NCBI GenBank assembly: GCA_027687465.1
Contig: JAQCQR010000037.1
Location: 1 to 7,517, forward strand
Source of the DNA: Coriobacteriaceae bacterium AF08-21
GTDB taxonomy: Bacteria > Actinomycetota > Coriobacteriia > Coriobacteriales > Coriobacteriaceae
DNA: 7,517 nt
Direction of reading: 5' to 3'
Shown here: positions 1 through 4,691 of the stretch, piece after piece
Layout: each line of letters begins with the position of its first letter
Numbering within the stretch: position 1 is the stretch's first letter
The notes under the pieces: model-generated
Database searches by the model: none
What the model was told of the DNA's origin: nothing
Seen by the model: only the letters and a program-made list of their open reading frames with translations
Translations under genes and position numbers: made by a program

Positions 1-50
1 TCGTTGGGGACGTTCTTGTTTGACTAGTCGTTTAAGAACGTCCCCAACGA
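1..50. repeat. Perfect 17-bp inverted repeat, REP-like
   Basis: Bases 1-17 (TCGTTGGGGACGTTCTT) are the exact reverse complement of 34-50. The 16-base spacer contains a second perfect palindrome, GACTAGTC, at 22-29. The element lies 7 bases past the stop codon of the minus-strand HAD gene. Such a hairpin could end that transcript, but no T run is visible on the minus-strand exit side because the window stops there. GGGGAC/GTCCCC-tipped palindromes resemble the dispersed REP elements mobilised by REP-associated tyrosine transposases; that assignment is an inference, since only one copy is in this window. Confidence 0.75.
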
Positions 51-57
51 CTATCCC

Positions 58-816
58 TTACGACAGTTCGTCGGCTACTTGGTGCTCGTAGAAGGCTTCT
101 ACTACGGCGTTGAAGTCGCGGGCGAAGTCTTCCATGGTTCCGTGCCAGGTGGCTCGGCCGGGTTTTCCCTGGCCAACATAGGCGGTTTGAATGCCGCAGG
201 CGGGGCTGGGGAAGTCGCGCTTGGGGTCGTTGCCCACCATGAGGACCTCGTGCGGCTCGAGCCCCATCACCTGAAGCTGCTCTAGATAGTAGGTGGCATC
301 GGGCTTGCAGCGGGTGGTGTTTCCCATGTGCGTGACGAGCTCAAAGGGGGCGTCGGTCAGGTCGCCCCAACCCATGCGGCACTCGATGGCCCCCTGCGGA
401 AAGCTGGGGTTCGTAAAGAGCGCGCAGCGCAGGCCCGCGTTCTGTACCGCCTCGAGCGCGGCGTGTGCACCCGGCATGGCTTTCGCATTGATCATGTCAT
501 CGTTCTTGTACGGCAGGACTTCACGATCGTAGTAGGTAAACGCCTCGTAGATGAGTGGGTCTGAGAGGCAAATGCCGCACCGGCGCTCAACCTCTTCTTG
601 GTAGAACTCAAGATTGGTGCGATTATCCGTGCTGCTGCGGCGGTTGGCGTTGAGGTCGACCAAGATGGTGCCGAGGCGTGCCATCGTGCCACCGCGGCTG
701 CGGCGACCAATATCCGCGAGCATCGACGAGACATCCTTAAAATAGCGAAGGATGAACGCGTTGAGGTTGATGCTAAGAAGCGTTTCGTCCATATCGAAAA
801 CGACTGCTTTGAGCAC
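58..816 (-). CDS. HAD-family hydrolase (haloacid dehalogenase-like phosphatase)
   Basis: Predicted cytosolic 252-residue phosphohydrolase of the HAD superfamily; the substrate cannot be told from the sequence. All four core motifs are present, numbered from the chosen GTG start: motif I FDMDET at 7-12 with nucleophile D8 and general acid D10, motif II Thr in LFTNPS near 135, motif III Lys in KPD near 171, and motif IV GNDPKRD with D197 and D201 for magnesium. About 110 residues between motifs I and II form a helical C1-type cap. The GTG at 816-814 is preferred because AGAAAGG sits 7 bases upstream and motif I then begins at residue 7, as usual for the family. The same frame stays open upstream to ATGs at 924 and 987, which would add 36 or 57 residues unlike a HAD N-terminus. 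It is transcribed divergently from rpsA, and the palindrome at 1-50 follows its TAA stop. Confidence 0.86.
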   Translation of the reverse strand: MLKAVVFDMDETLLSINLNAFILRYFKDVSSMLADIGRRSRGGTMARLGTILVDLNANRRSSTDNRTNLEFYQEEVERRCGICLSDPLIYEAFTYYDREVLPYKNDDMINAKAMPGAHAALEAVQNAGLRCALFTNPSFPQGAIECRMGWGDLTDAPFELVTHMGNTTRCKPDATYYLEQLQVMGLEPHEVLMVGNDPKRDFPSPACGIQTAYVGQGKPGRATWHGTMEDFARDFNAVVEAFYEHQVADELS

Positions 817-905
817 GCGGGCACCTTTCTCGATAAATCGTTCCAGAATCGTTGGCTCCGAATACTTTACCCCAAAGCCAAATGCCTGGCTGGTTATCGT
901 CAAGT

Positions 906-947
906 TGTGGAGACGTGTGTTCATAAGATTACGAAAAAGTCTCCACA
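906..947. repeat. 9-bp inverted repeat with 24-base spacer
   Basis: TGTGGAGAC at 906-914 is the exact reverse complement of GTCTCCACA at 939-947. The spacer is AT-rich and carries an A run at its right end. It lies upstream of the preferred HAD start and well upstream of rpsA, so it could be an operator or a leader hairpin. No regulator is known for it. Confidence 0.5.
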
Positions 948-1102
948 CGAGTAAAAAATCGCAGTTCACGCTTGAAATCGAACTCATTTCCCCGTAACCT
1001 ATACGAACGTGATTGCATAAGCGTCACATTAGTATCTGTCGGCTCCCGAGTGTTCCTAAACGTTGTGTGCTTGTCGCACCCTTCTGTAGGTCCTAGCAAT
1101 CG

Positions 1103-1127
1103 GGGCCCCGTAGTTCGAAAGGGGTCC
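1103..1127 (+). promoter_or_regulatory. Leader hairpin over the rpsA Shine-Dalgarno site
   Basis: GGGCCCC at 1103-1109 can pair with GGGGTCC at 1121-1127 through six Watson-Crick pairs and one G-U pair, closing an 11-base loop. The 3' arm includes the GGGG of the Shine-Dalgarno sequence GAAAGGGG (1117-1124), which lies 7 bases before the TTG start. The left arm also belongs to a perfect palindrome, CGGGGCCCCG (1101-1110). The pairing would mask the ribosome binding site. Whether it forms in the cell is unknown. Confidence 0.5.
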
Positions 1128-1131
1128 ACCT

Positions 1132-2298
1132 TTGAGTGAGATTCAGAACTCGTCCATTTTCTCTCTTGACGATGTCAATGAGGAGGAGATGAACAACCTC
1201 ATCGACGGTACGATTACCGACTTTGATGAGGGCGATCTCGTTAACGGCACTGTCGTTAAGATCGAGCATGACGAGGTGCTCGTTGACATCGGATTCAAGT
1301 CCGAGGGCGTTATCCCGGTCCGCGAGCTGTCCATCCGCAAGGACGCTAACCCTGCAGACATCGTTGCACTCGGTGATCCCATCGAGGCTCTGGTTCTCCA
1401 GAAGGAGGACAAGGACGGTCGTCTGGTCCTGTCCAAGAAGCGTGCCGAGTACGAGCGTGCTTGGAACCGCATCGAGGAGAAGTTCAACTCCGGCGAGAAC
1501 GTCGAGGGCGAGGTTATCGAGGTTGTCAAGGGCGGCCTGATCCTCGACATCGGCCTGCGTGGCTTCCTGCCCGCTTCCCTCGTCGACCTCCGTCGCGTCA
1601 AGGACCTCACCTCCTACATGGGCACCCGCATCGAGGCCCGCGTCATCGAGATGGACCGCAACCGCAACAACGTTGTCCTCTCCCGTCGCGTCGTGCTCGA
1701 GGAGTCCCGTAAGGCCGAGCGCTCCGAGATCCTGTCCAAGCTCAAGTCGGGCATGCGTCTCCAGGGCACCGTTTCCTCCATCGTGGACTTCGGCGCCTTC
1801 GTCGACCTCGGCGGTATCGACGGCCTCATCCACATCTCCGAGCTCTCTTGGAACCACGTCAACCATCCTTCCGAGGTTGTCAAGGTCGGCCAGGAGGTCG
1901 AGGTCGAGGTTCTCGACGTCGATCTCAACCGCGAGCGCATCTCCCTGGGTCTCAAGCAGACCACCGAGGATCCGTGGCGCGCACTGGTCAAGAAGTACCC
2001 CGTCGGTGCTATCGTCGAGGGCACTGTGACCAAGCTTGTCCCGTTCGGCGCTTTCGTCGACCTGGGCGAGGGCATCGAGGGCCTGGTGCACATCTCCGAG
2101 ATGGCCAACAAGCACGTCGACCAGCCTTCTCAGGTCACCCACGTTGGCGACAAGGTTCAGGTCAAGGTCATGGAGATCGACCTCGACCGTCGTCGTATCT
2201 CCCTGTCCATGAAGTCCGCTGCTGAGACTCTGGGCGTCGAGATCGAGGTTACTCCGCTGCCTTCCGAGAAGAAGGACGAGGAGACCGACGCCGAGTAA
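1132..2298 (+). CDS. rpsA: Small-subunit ribosomal protein S1
   Basis: 388-residue S1 protein, which binds mRNA at the 30S subunit and helps start translation. Four S1 (OB-fold) domains lie at about residues 34-105, 121-188, 206-275 and 291-361, followed by an acidic tail of about 27 residues. Domains 3 and 4 carry the canonical FGAFVDLG and GLxHISE signatures (220-238 and 306-324); domains 1 and 2 are more divergent, as usual. Four domains fit Gram-positive and actinobacterial S1 rather than the six-domain E. coli form. The start is TTG at 1132, chosen because GAAAGGGG sits 7 bases upstream and the reading matches the family N-terminus. Codon choice is strongly biased to C-ending codons, as expected for a highly expressed gene. 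It is monocistronic here, with its own terminator. In Mycobacterium coaE lies next to rpsA; here the next locus is rnpB. A hairpin over the start region suggests translational control. Confidence 0.97.
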   Translation: MSEIQNSSIFSLDDVNEEEMNNLIDGTITDFDEGDLVNGTVVKIEHDEVLVDIGFKSEGVIPVRELSIRKDANPADIVALGDPIEALVLQKEDKDGRLVLSKKRAEYERAWNRIEEKFNSGENVEGEVIEVVKGGLILDIGLRGFLPASLVDLRRVKDLTSYMGTRIEARVIEMDRNRNNVVLSRRVVLEESRKAERSEILSKLKSGMRLQGTVSSIVDFGAFVDLGGIDGLIHISELSWNHVNHPSEVVKVGQEVEVEVLDVDLNRERISLGLKQTTEDPWRALVKKYPVGAIVEGTVTKLVPFGAFVDLGEGIEGLVHISEMANKHVDQPSQVTHVGDKVQVKVMEIDLDRRRISLSMKSAAETLGVEIEVTPLPSEKKDEETDAE

Positions 2299-2322
2299 AT
2301 CGGTTTGACGATCACTTGTTTT

Positions 2323-2356
2323 AAGGGATCCGTCCGTAATGGATGGGTCCCTTTTT
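2323..2356 (+). terminator. Intrinsic terminator of rpsA
   Basis: AAGGGATCCGTCC (2323-2335) pairs with GGATGGGTCCCTT (2341-2353) over 13 pairs, two of them G-U, around a 5-base loop. A T run through 2356 follows. It starts 24 bases after the rpsA stop codon. Confidence 0.92.
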
Positions 2357-2426
2357 GTATTTGCTGCTGATGCGCGCGATGCTGCTCGTGCGCAATGATG
2401 TCCGGGCTGTCCACAGGCTATTGGGT

Positions 2427-2475
2427 TGTCGGTGCATGAAAAATGCCGACATCCCGCCTCGGGGAGGAGGCGGGA
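2427..2475. repeat. Two tandem hairpins
   Basis: The first hairpin joins TGTCGG-CAT with ATG-CCGACA (2427-2437 and 2443-2451), a 9-bp stem with a 2-base bulge and a GAAAA loop. The second joins TCCCGCCTC (2452-2460) with GAGGCGGGA (2467-2475), a perfect 9-bp stem with a GGGGAG loop. They abut with no spacer and no T run follows, so they do not look like a standard intrinsic terminator. Confidence 0.55.
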
Positions 2476-2598
2476 ACGCACCGAGTAGACGGAGGGGTGC
2501 GGAGCGCGGTCGCGTCTCGACTGACGACGTTGCCCATCGACGTGATTATTGTAGCGCATGGGTGGTTCTTGGTTTATCGTGCGAGCGCTTGTGTTGTG

Positions 2599-2628
2599 CC
2601 GTTGCCTGCGGCAACGGTGTGCTACACT
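2599..2628 (+). promoter_or_regulatory. rnpB promoter with embedded palindrome
   Basis: An extended -10 element, TG then C then TACACT (-10 at 2623-2628), would place transcription start near 2635-2637, exactly where the RNase P RNA P1 helix begins. A -35-like TTGCCT lies at 2602-2607 with a short 15-base spacer. It is inside a perfect 8-bp inverted repeat, CCGTTGCC-TGC-GGCAACGG (2599-2617). The -10 call is good; the role of the palindrome is unknown. Confidence 0.65.
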
Positions 2629-2636
2629 CTTGCACT

Positions 2637-2998
2637 GCTGAGTGGGCCAGACGGTCGCGCGATGTGCTGCTTGCAGCACGCGTGAGGAAAGTCCGGGCTC
2701 CAGAGGGCGGGATGCCGGCTAACGGCCGGGCGGAGTGATCCGACGGAAAGCGCCGCAGAAAAGAAGACTCCCACCTGCGCCGCAAGGCGTAAAGGGAAAA
2801 GCTGAAACGGTGGTGTAAGAGACCACCAGCGTCGTGGCAACACGGCGGCTTGGCAAGCCCCATCCGGAGCAAGCGCGAATAGGAACGCTATGGGCCGGCC
2901 CGGTCCGCGTTCGGGTAGCGTGCGTGGAGCTGCACGGTAACGTGCAGACAAGATAAATGACCGTTCACGACAGAACCCGGCTTACAGGCCCACTCAGC
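2637..2998 (+). ncRNA. rnpB: RNase P RNA, bacterial type A
   Basis: Catalytic RNA of ribonuclease P, which removes 5' leaders from tRNA precursors. The ends are set by helix P1: GCTGAGTGGGCC (2637-2648) pairs perfectly over 12 bp with GGCCCACTCAGC (2987-2998). P3 is a clear hairpin, GTGCTGC-TT-GCAGCAC, at about 2664-2679. The conserved core GAGGAAAGTCCGGGCTC follows at 2684-2700. Near the 3' end the universal AGATAAATGACCG and ACAGAACCCGGCTTA segments (about 2951-2984) supply the partner strand of P4. The length, about 362 bases, is normal for type A. A promoter ending at 2628 fits the 5' end. The true 3' end may lie a few bases further, and the long stem-loop at 3014-3124 is the likely transcription stop. 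Its protein partner, rnpA, is not in this window. Confidence 0.97.
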
Positions 2999-3002
2999 TT
3001 TC

Positions 3003-3311
3003 TTGTTGACGCTGCGACGGCGTCAGCTGGCCGATTTGGCGCTCATTCGTCGGTCGCCGCCATAAGGCGTGCTCCCTCCTCTTTCGGGCCAAATCGACTC
3101 AGCTGGCGCCGTCTCGCTGTTTTTGCCTGGTCATCAGCGACCCTATTTTTGTTGCAAACTTGTCTTTCAAGGCACCTTGCTCGCGCTGACGGGTTCTCGC
3201 TTTCGTTGACGGATTCATCGGCGGCTCCATTCTTTTCGCCGGGGTTATCGGTACGGCCTTTGCCGTATTATTGAGGCTGTTTGTTGCTCTGCTTGTTGTT
3301 GAGGGGCTTTT
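3003..3311. other. Intergenic region between rnpB and yigZ
   Basis: About 309 bases with no recognisable gene. The left third is the long stem-loop described separately. The right part is T-rich on the plus strand. It contains TACGGC-CTTT-GCCGTA, a 6-bp hairpin at 3252-3265, directly followed by a -10-like TATTAT (3266-3271). That could be the yigZ promoter, but no good -35 stands at the right distance; TTATCG at 3245-3250 is the nearest, with a 15-base spacer. Confidence 0.55.
3014..3124 (+). terminator. Long imperfect stem-loop with T run, probable rnpB terminator
   Basis: Bases 3014-3040 pair with 3088-3117 over about 26 pairs, broken only by a 2-base bulge, two G-U pairs and one small internal loop. 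The 47-base loop region holds a further small hairpin, CGCC-ATAA-GGCG (3058-3069). Five T residues follow at 3120-3124. It begins 16 bases after the rnpB P1 helix, so an end to the rnpB transcript is the simplest reading. The stem is much longer than a usual terminator, so a degenerate inverted-repeat element is an alternative. Confidence 0.6.
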
Positions 3312-3947
3312 TTGGACAGTTATTTTACTCTGCAATTGAATGTTGAGGCTTCGGGCGAGTTTGTGGACCGCAAGAGCCGGTTTATTGCCCAGTTGATCCA
3401 TATTGAGTCCGAGGACGAGGCGAATGCTTTTATCGAGATGGTTCGCAAGCGTCATTATGACGCTCGGCATAATGTGCCCGCGTGGATTTTGGTCGATGGA
3501 CGCGAGCGCCAGAGCGATGATGGCGAGCCAAGCCGCACGAGCGGAATGCCGACGCTCGAGGTGCTGCGCGGTGCGGGACTTAAAAACGTATGCTGTGTTG
3601 TGACGCGTTATTTTGGCGGCACGTTGTTGGGGCCCGGCGGTCTGGTACGCGCCTATACCGCGGCGACGCAGGCGGCGGTGGCCGCGGCTCAGGAGGCCGG
3701 GCAGATCGTCGAGATGACGAGCGTCGTGCCGGTTGATGTTCATGTGGCCTATCCACAGTATGAGCAGGTGCTTCGCTTGGCGCAGGATTCGGGTGCCAAG
3801 GTTTCGGATACCGATTACGCGGATGCCGTGACACTTCGCTTGGTGTTTAAAGCGGGGGCGCAGGAGCCGTTTTGCGCTAAGATGCGTGAGCTTATGGCGG
3901 GGCGCGAGGAGATTGAGGTTGGCGCTCCCGAGTTTGCGGAGTTCTAA
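3312..3947 (+). CDS. yigZ: YigZ/IMPACT (UPF0029) family protein
   Basis: 211-residue protein of the YigZ family, the bacterial relatives of eukaryotic IMPACT, a regulator of the GCN2 kinase. The bacterial role is not settled; nucleic-acid or ribosome-related binding has been proposed. The N-terminal IMPACT domain covers about residues 15-125, with DDGEPSRTSGMPTLEVL at 69-85 and the UPF0029 signature around VVTRYFGGTLLGPGGLVRAY (97-116). The C-terminal domain of about 70 residues (about 138-205) matches the DUF1949 region. Length is normal for the family. The start is TTG at 3312, supported by GAGGGG 5 bases upstream and by the family N-terminus running into DRKSRFIA. Codon use is less biased than in rpsA, with more T- and G-ending codons, which suggests moderate expression. 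It converges on the C_GCAxxG_C_C gene, and a strong hairpin lies between them. Confidence 0.94.
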   Translation: MDSYFTLQLNVEASGEFVDRKSRFIAQLIHIESEDEANAFIEMVRKRHYDARHNVPAWILVDGRERQSDDGEPSRTSGMPTLEVLRGAGLKNVCCVVTRYFGGTLLGPGGLVRAYTAATQAAVAAAQEAGQIVEMTSVVPVDVHVAYPQYEQVLRLAQDSGAKVSDTDYADAVTLRLVFKAGAQEPFCAKMRELMAGREEIEVGAPEFAEF

Positions 3948-3949
3948 CG

Positions 3950-3998
3950 ACGACGGCCGGCGTGCTTTTGGATGAATCCAAAGCGCGCCGGCCGTCGT
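3950..3998. terminator. Bidirectional hairpin between convergent genes
   Basis: ACGACGGCCGGCG (3950-3962) pairs perfectly with CGCCGGCCGTCGT (3986-3998). The stem continues inward through GCTTT/AAAGC and GGA/TCC with one bulged T and a TGAA tetraloop, giving about 22-24 pairs. It sits 2 bases after the yigZ stop and 16 bases beyond the stop of the minus-strand gene. Neither side has a good T run, but placement and stability fit a shared terminator. Confidence 0.8.
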
Positions 3999-4014
3999 TG
4001 TATGTTGCTGCCGT

Positions 4015-4461
4015 TTACTCGGCGAGATGCTTTAGCACCTCGCAGGCGATCTCGACGGCATCGTCGATGCAGCCGGGGCAGCTGCGCAGCGGTCCCTTGT
4101 CCGATCCGATGCCCTTGAGCGTGCCGCAGACGGTCGTCGTGTTCTTCTCGCCAAAACGCTTGGCGATCTCGCGCGACAGCTTGTAGGTCTGGCCCTTGGT
4201 CTTGGGGTTTTCCATGCCGTCGCTCATTACAAAGCCCATGATGGCCACGGCGCCCGAGATAGCGCCGCAGGTTTCGGTCATGCCGCCCATGCCGGCGCCA
4301 AAGCCCTCGGTGAGGGTAAAGGCGACTTGGGGGTCAAGCCCGACGGCGGGCGCGAGCGTGCAGGCGACGGCCTGCGCGCAATTAAAGCCACGGGCGTGGT
4401 ACTCGGCAGCCTGGGCCTGACAGGCGGTGATGTCGAGCTGGGCTGTATCGATTTGCTTCAT
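4015..4461 (-). CDS. C_GCAxxG_C_C family cysteine-rich protein
   Basis: 148-residue protein of the C_GCAxxG_C_C family (Pfam PF09719), a group of small proteins in anaerobes with spaced conserved cysteines, thought to bind a metal or take part in redox chemistry; the function is not established. Eight cysteines lie at 14, 28, 34, 65, 112, 128, 131 and 140. Family landmarks are GFNCAQAV (25-32), the glycine-rich EGFGAGMGG (52-60), TCGAISGA (64-71), VCGTL (111-115) and a CPGC pair near the C-terminus (128-131). There is no signal peptide or membrane segment, so it is predicted to be cytosolic. ATG at 4461 is chosen because AAGGAG lies 6 bases upstream; the frame is open further to 4554, but that extension lacks a comparable site and overlaps a leader hairpin. 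It is divergent from metY, so the two may share control elements. Length is typical of the family. Confidence 0.9.
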   Translation of the reverse strand: MKQIDTAQLDITACQAQAAEYHARGFNCAQAVACTLAPAVGLDPQVAFTLTEGFGAGMGGMTETCGAISGAVAIMGFVMSDGMENPKTKGQTYKLSREIAKRFGEKNTTTVCGTLKGIGSDKGPLRSCPGCIDDAVEIACEVLKHLAE

Positions 4462-4474
4462 CGTTGTCTCCTTG

Positions 4475-4506
4475 GTCACGGTGTACCCGCCTATGGTACC
4501 CGTGAC
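4475..4506 (-). promoter_or_regulatory. Leader hairpin abutting the ribosome binding site of the C_GCAxxG_C_C gene
   Basis: In the minus-strand transcript GTCACGG and TACC pair with GGTA and CCGTGAC, 11 perfect base pairs with small bulges and a 7-base loop (plus-strand arms 4475-4487 and 4495-4506). The 3' arm ends one base before the AAGGAG Shine-Dalgarno at 4473-4468. The 5' arm can instead fold as CCCG-TCA-CGGG, so two exclusive folds are possible. It could be a leader control structure or a DNA operator. Confidence 0.5.
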
Positions 4507-4572
4507 GGGGCATGTAATCATCGAGAGCTTCATGTATGCCTTATGTATATCCATCGAATAAATGTCTAAGGC

Positions 4573-4625
4573 TGAGACGAATACCCCTGATTTATTTGTC
4601 TCATAACCTATCGGCGGGATGGGTT
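4573..4625. promoter_or_regulatory. Tandem inverted repeats upstream of metY
   Basis: TGAGACGAATA (4573-4583) pairs with TATTTGTCTCA (4593-4603) with one G-U across a 9-base spacer. Two bases later AACCTATC (4605-4612) pairs with GATGGGTT (4618-4625), also with one G-U. The second repeat overlaps the -35 element of the metY promoter by two bases. As they lie upstream of the predicted start of transcription, they are better read as DNA operator sites than as a riboswitch, or as ends of divergent transcripts. Confidence 0.45.
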
Positions 4626-4652
4626 GAGAGGGGTGCGGGGTAGCGGTATCGT
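4624..4652 (+). promoter_or_regulatory. Predicted sigma-70-type promoter of metY
   Basis: TTGAGA (4624-4629, five of six matches to TTGACA), an exact 17-base spacer, then TATCGT (4647-4652, four of six matches to TATAAT). Transcription would start near 4659, giving a leader of about 32 bases that ends in AAGGGAG (4679-4685), 6 bases before the ATG. Confidence 0.6.
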
Positions 4653-4691
4653 GAACCGAATAAAATCAAAACCCAAGTAAGGGAGTTGGAT

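Larger units (their letters stand above)
817..1131. other. Divergent intergenic region between the HAD gene and rpsA
   Basis: This 315-base gap must hold the promoters of two divergent genes. No protein or RNA gene was recognised. It contains a 9-bp inverted repeat at 906-947 and a GC-rich hairpin at 1103-1127 over the rpsA ribosome binding site. A possible rpsA promoter is TTGTCG, a 17-base spacer and TAGCAA ending near 1100, but the match is weak. No convincing minus-strand promoter for the HAD gene was found. The part from 817 to 987 is also open in the HAD reading frame. Confidence 0.6.
2357..2636. other. Intergenic region between rpsA terminator and rnpB
   Basis: This stretch belongs to a gene-free gap of 338 bases after the rpsA stop. 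No believable coding frame is seen on either strand. It holds two back-to-back hairpins at 2427-2475 and the rnpB promoter with its palindrome at 2599-2628. The part from about 2476 to 2590 shows no structure I can name. Confidence 0.6.

Noticed and set aside
1093..2679. A 528-codon open frame on the minus strand, rich in Leu, Asp, Val and Gly
   Set aside because: It lies antisense to rpsA and part of rnpB. Its composition is what strong C-ending codon bias produces on the opposite strand, and it has no family resemblance.
3190..3341. A 50-codon plus-strand stretch that reads like a membrane helix (IGGSILFAGVIGTAF and on)
   Set aside because: It begins right after an in-frame TGA, has no start codon before the hydrophobic run and no ribosome binding site. 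T-rich DNA gives hydrophobic translation by chance.
3099..3743. A 214-codon minus-strand open frame across yigZ
   Set aside because: It is in the same codon register as yigZ on the opposite strand, and the yigZ reading matches a known family over its whole length.
4604..4691. A SAM-type riboswitch before metY
   Set aside because: The conserved blocks of SAM-I/IV-type switches are absent, and the best promoter leaves a leader of only about 32 bases.
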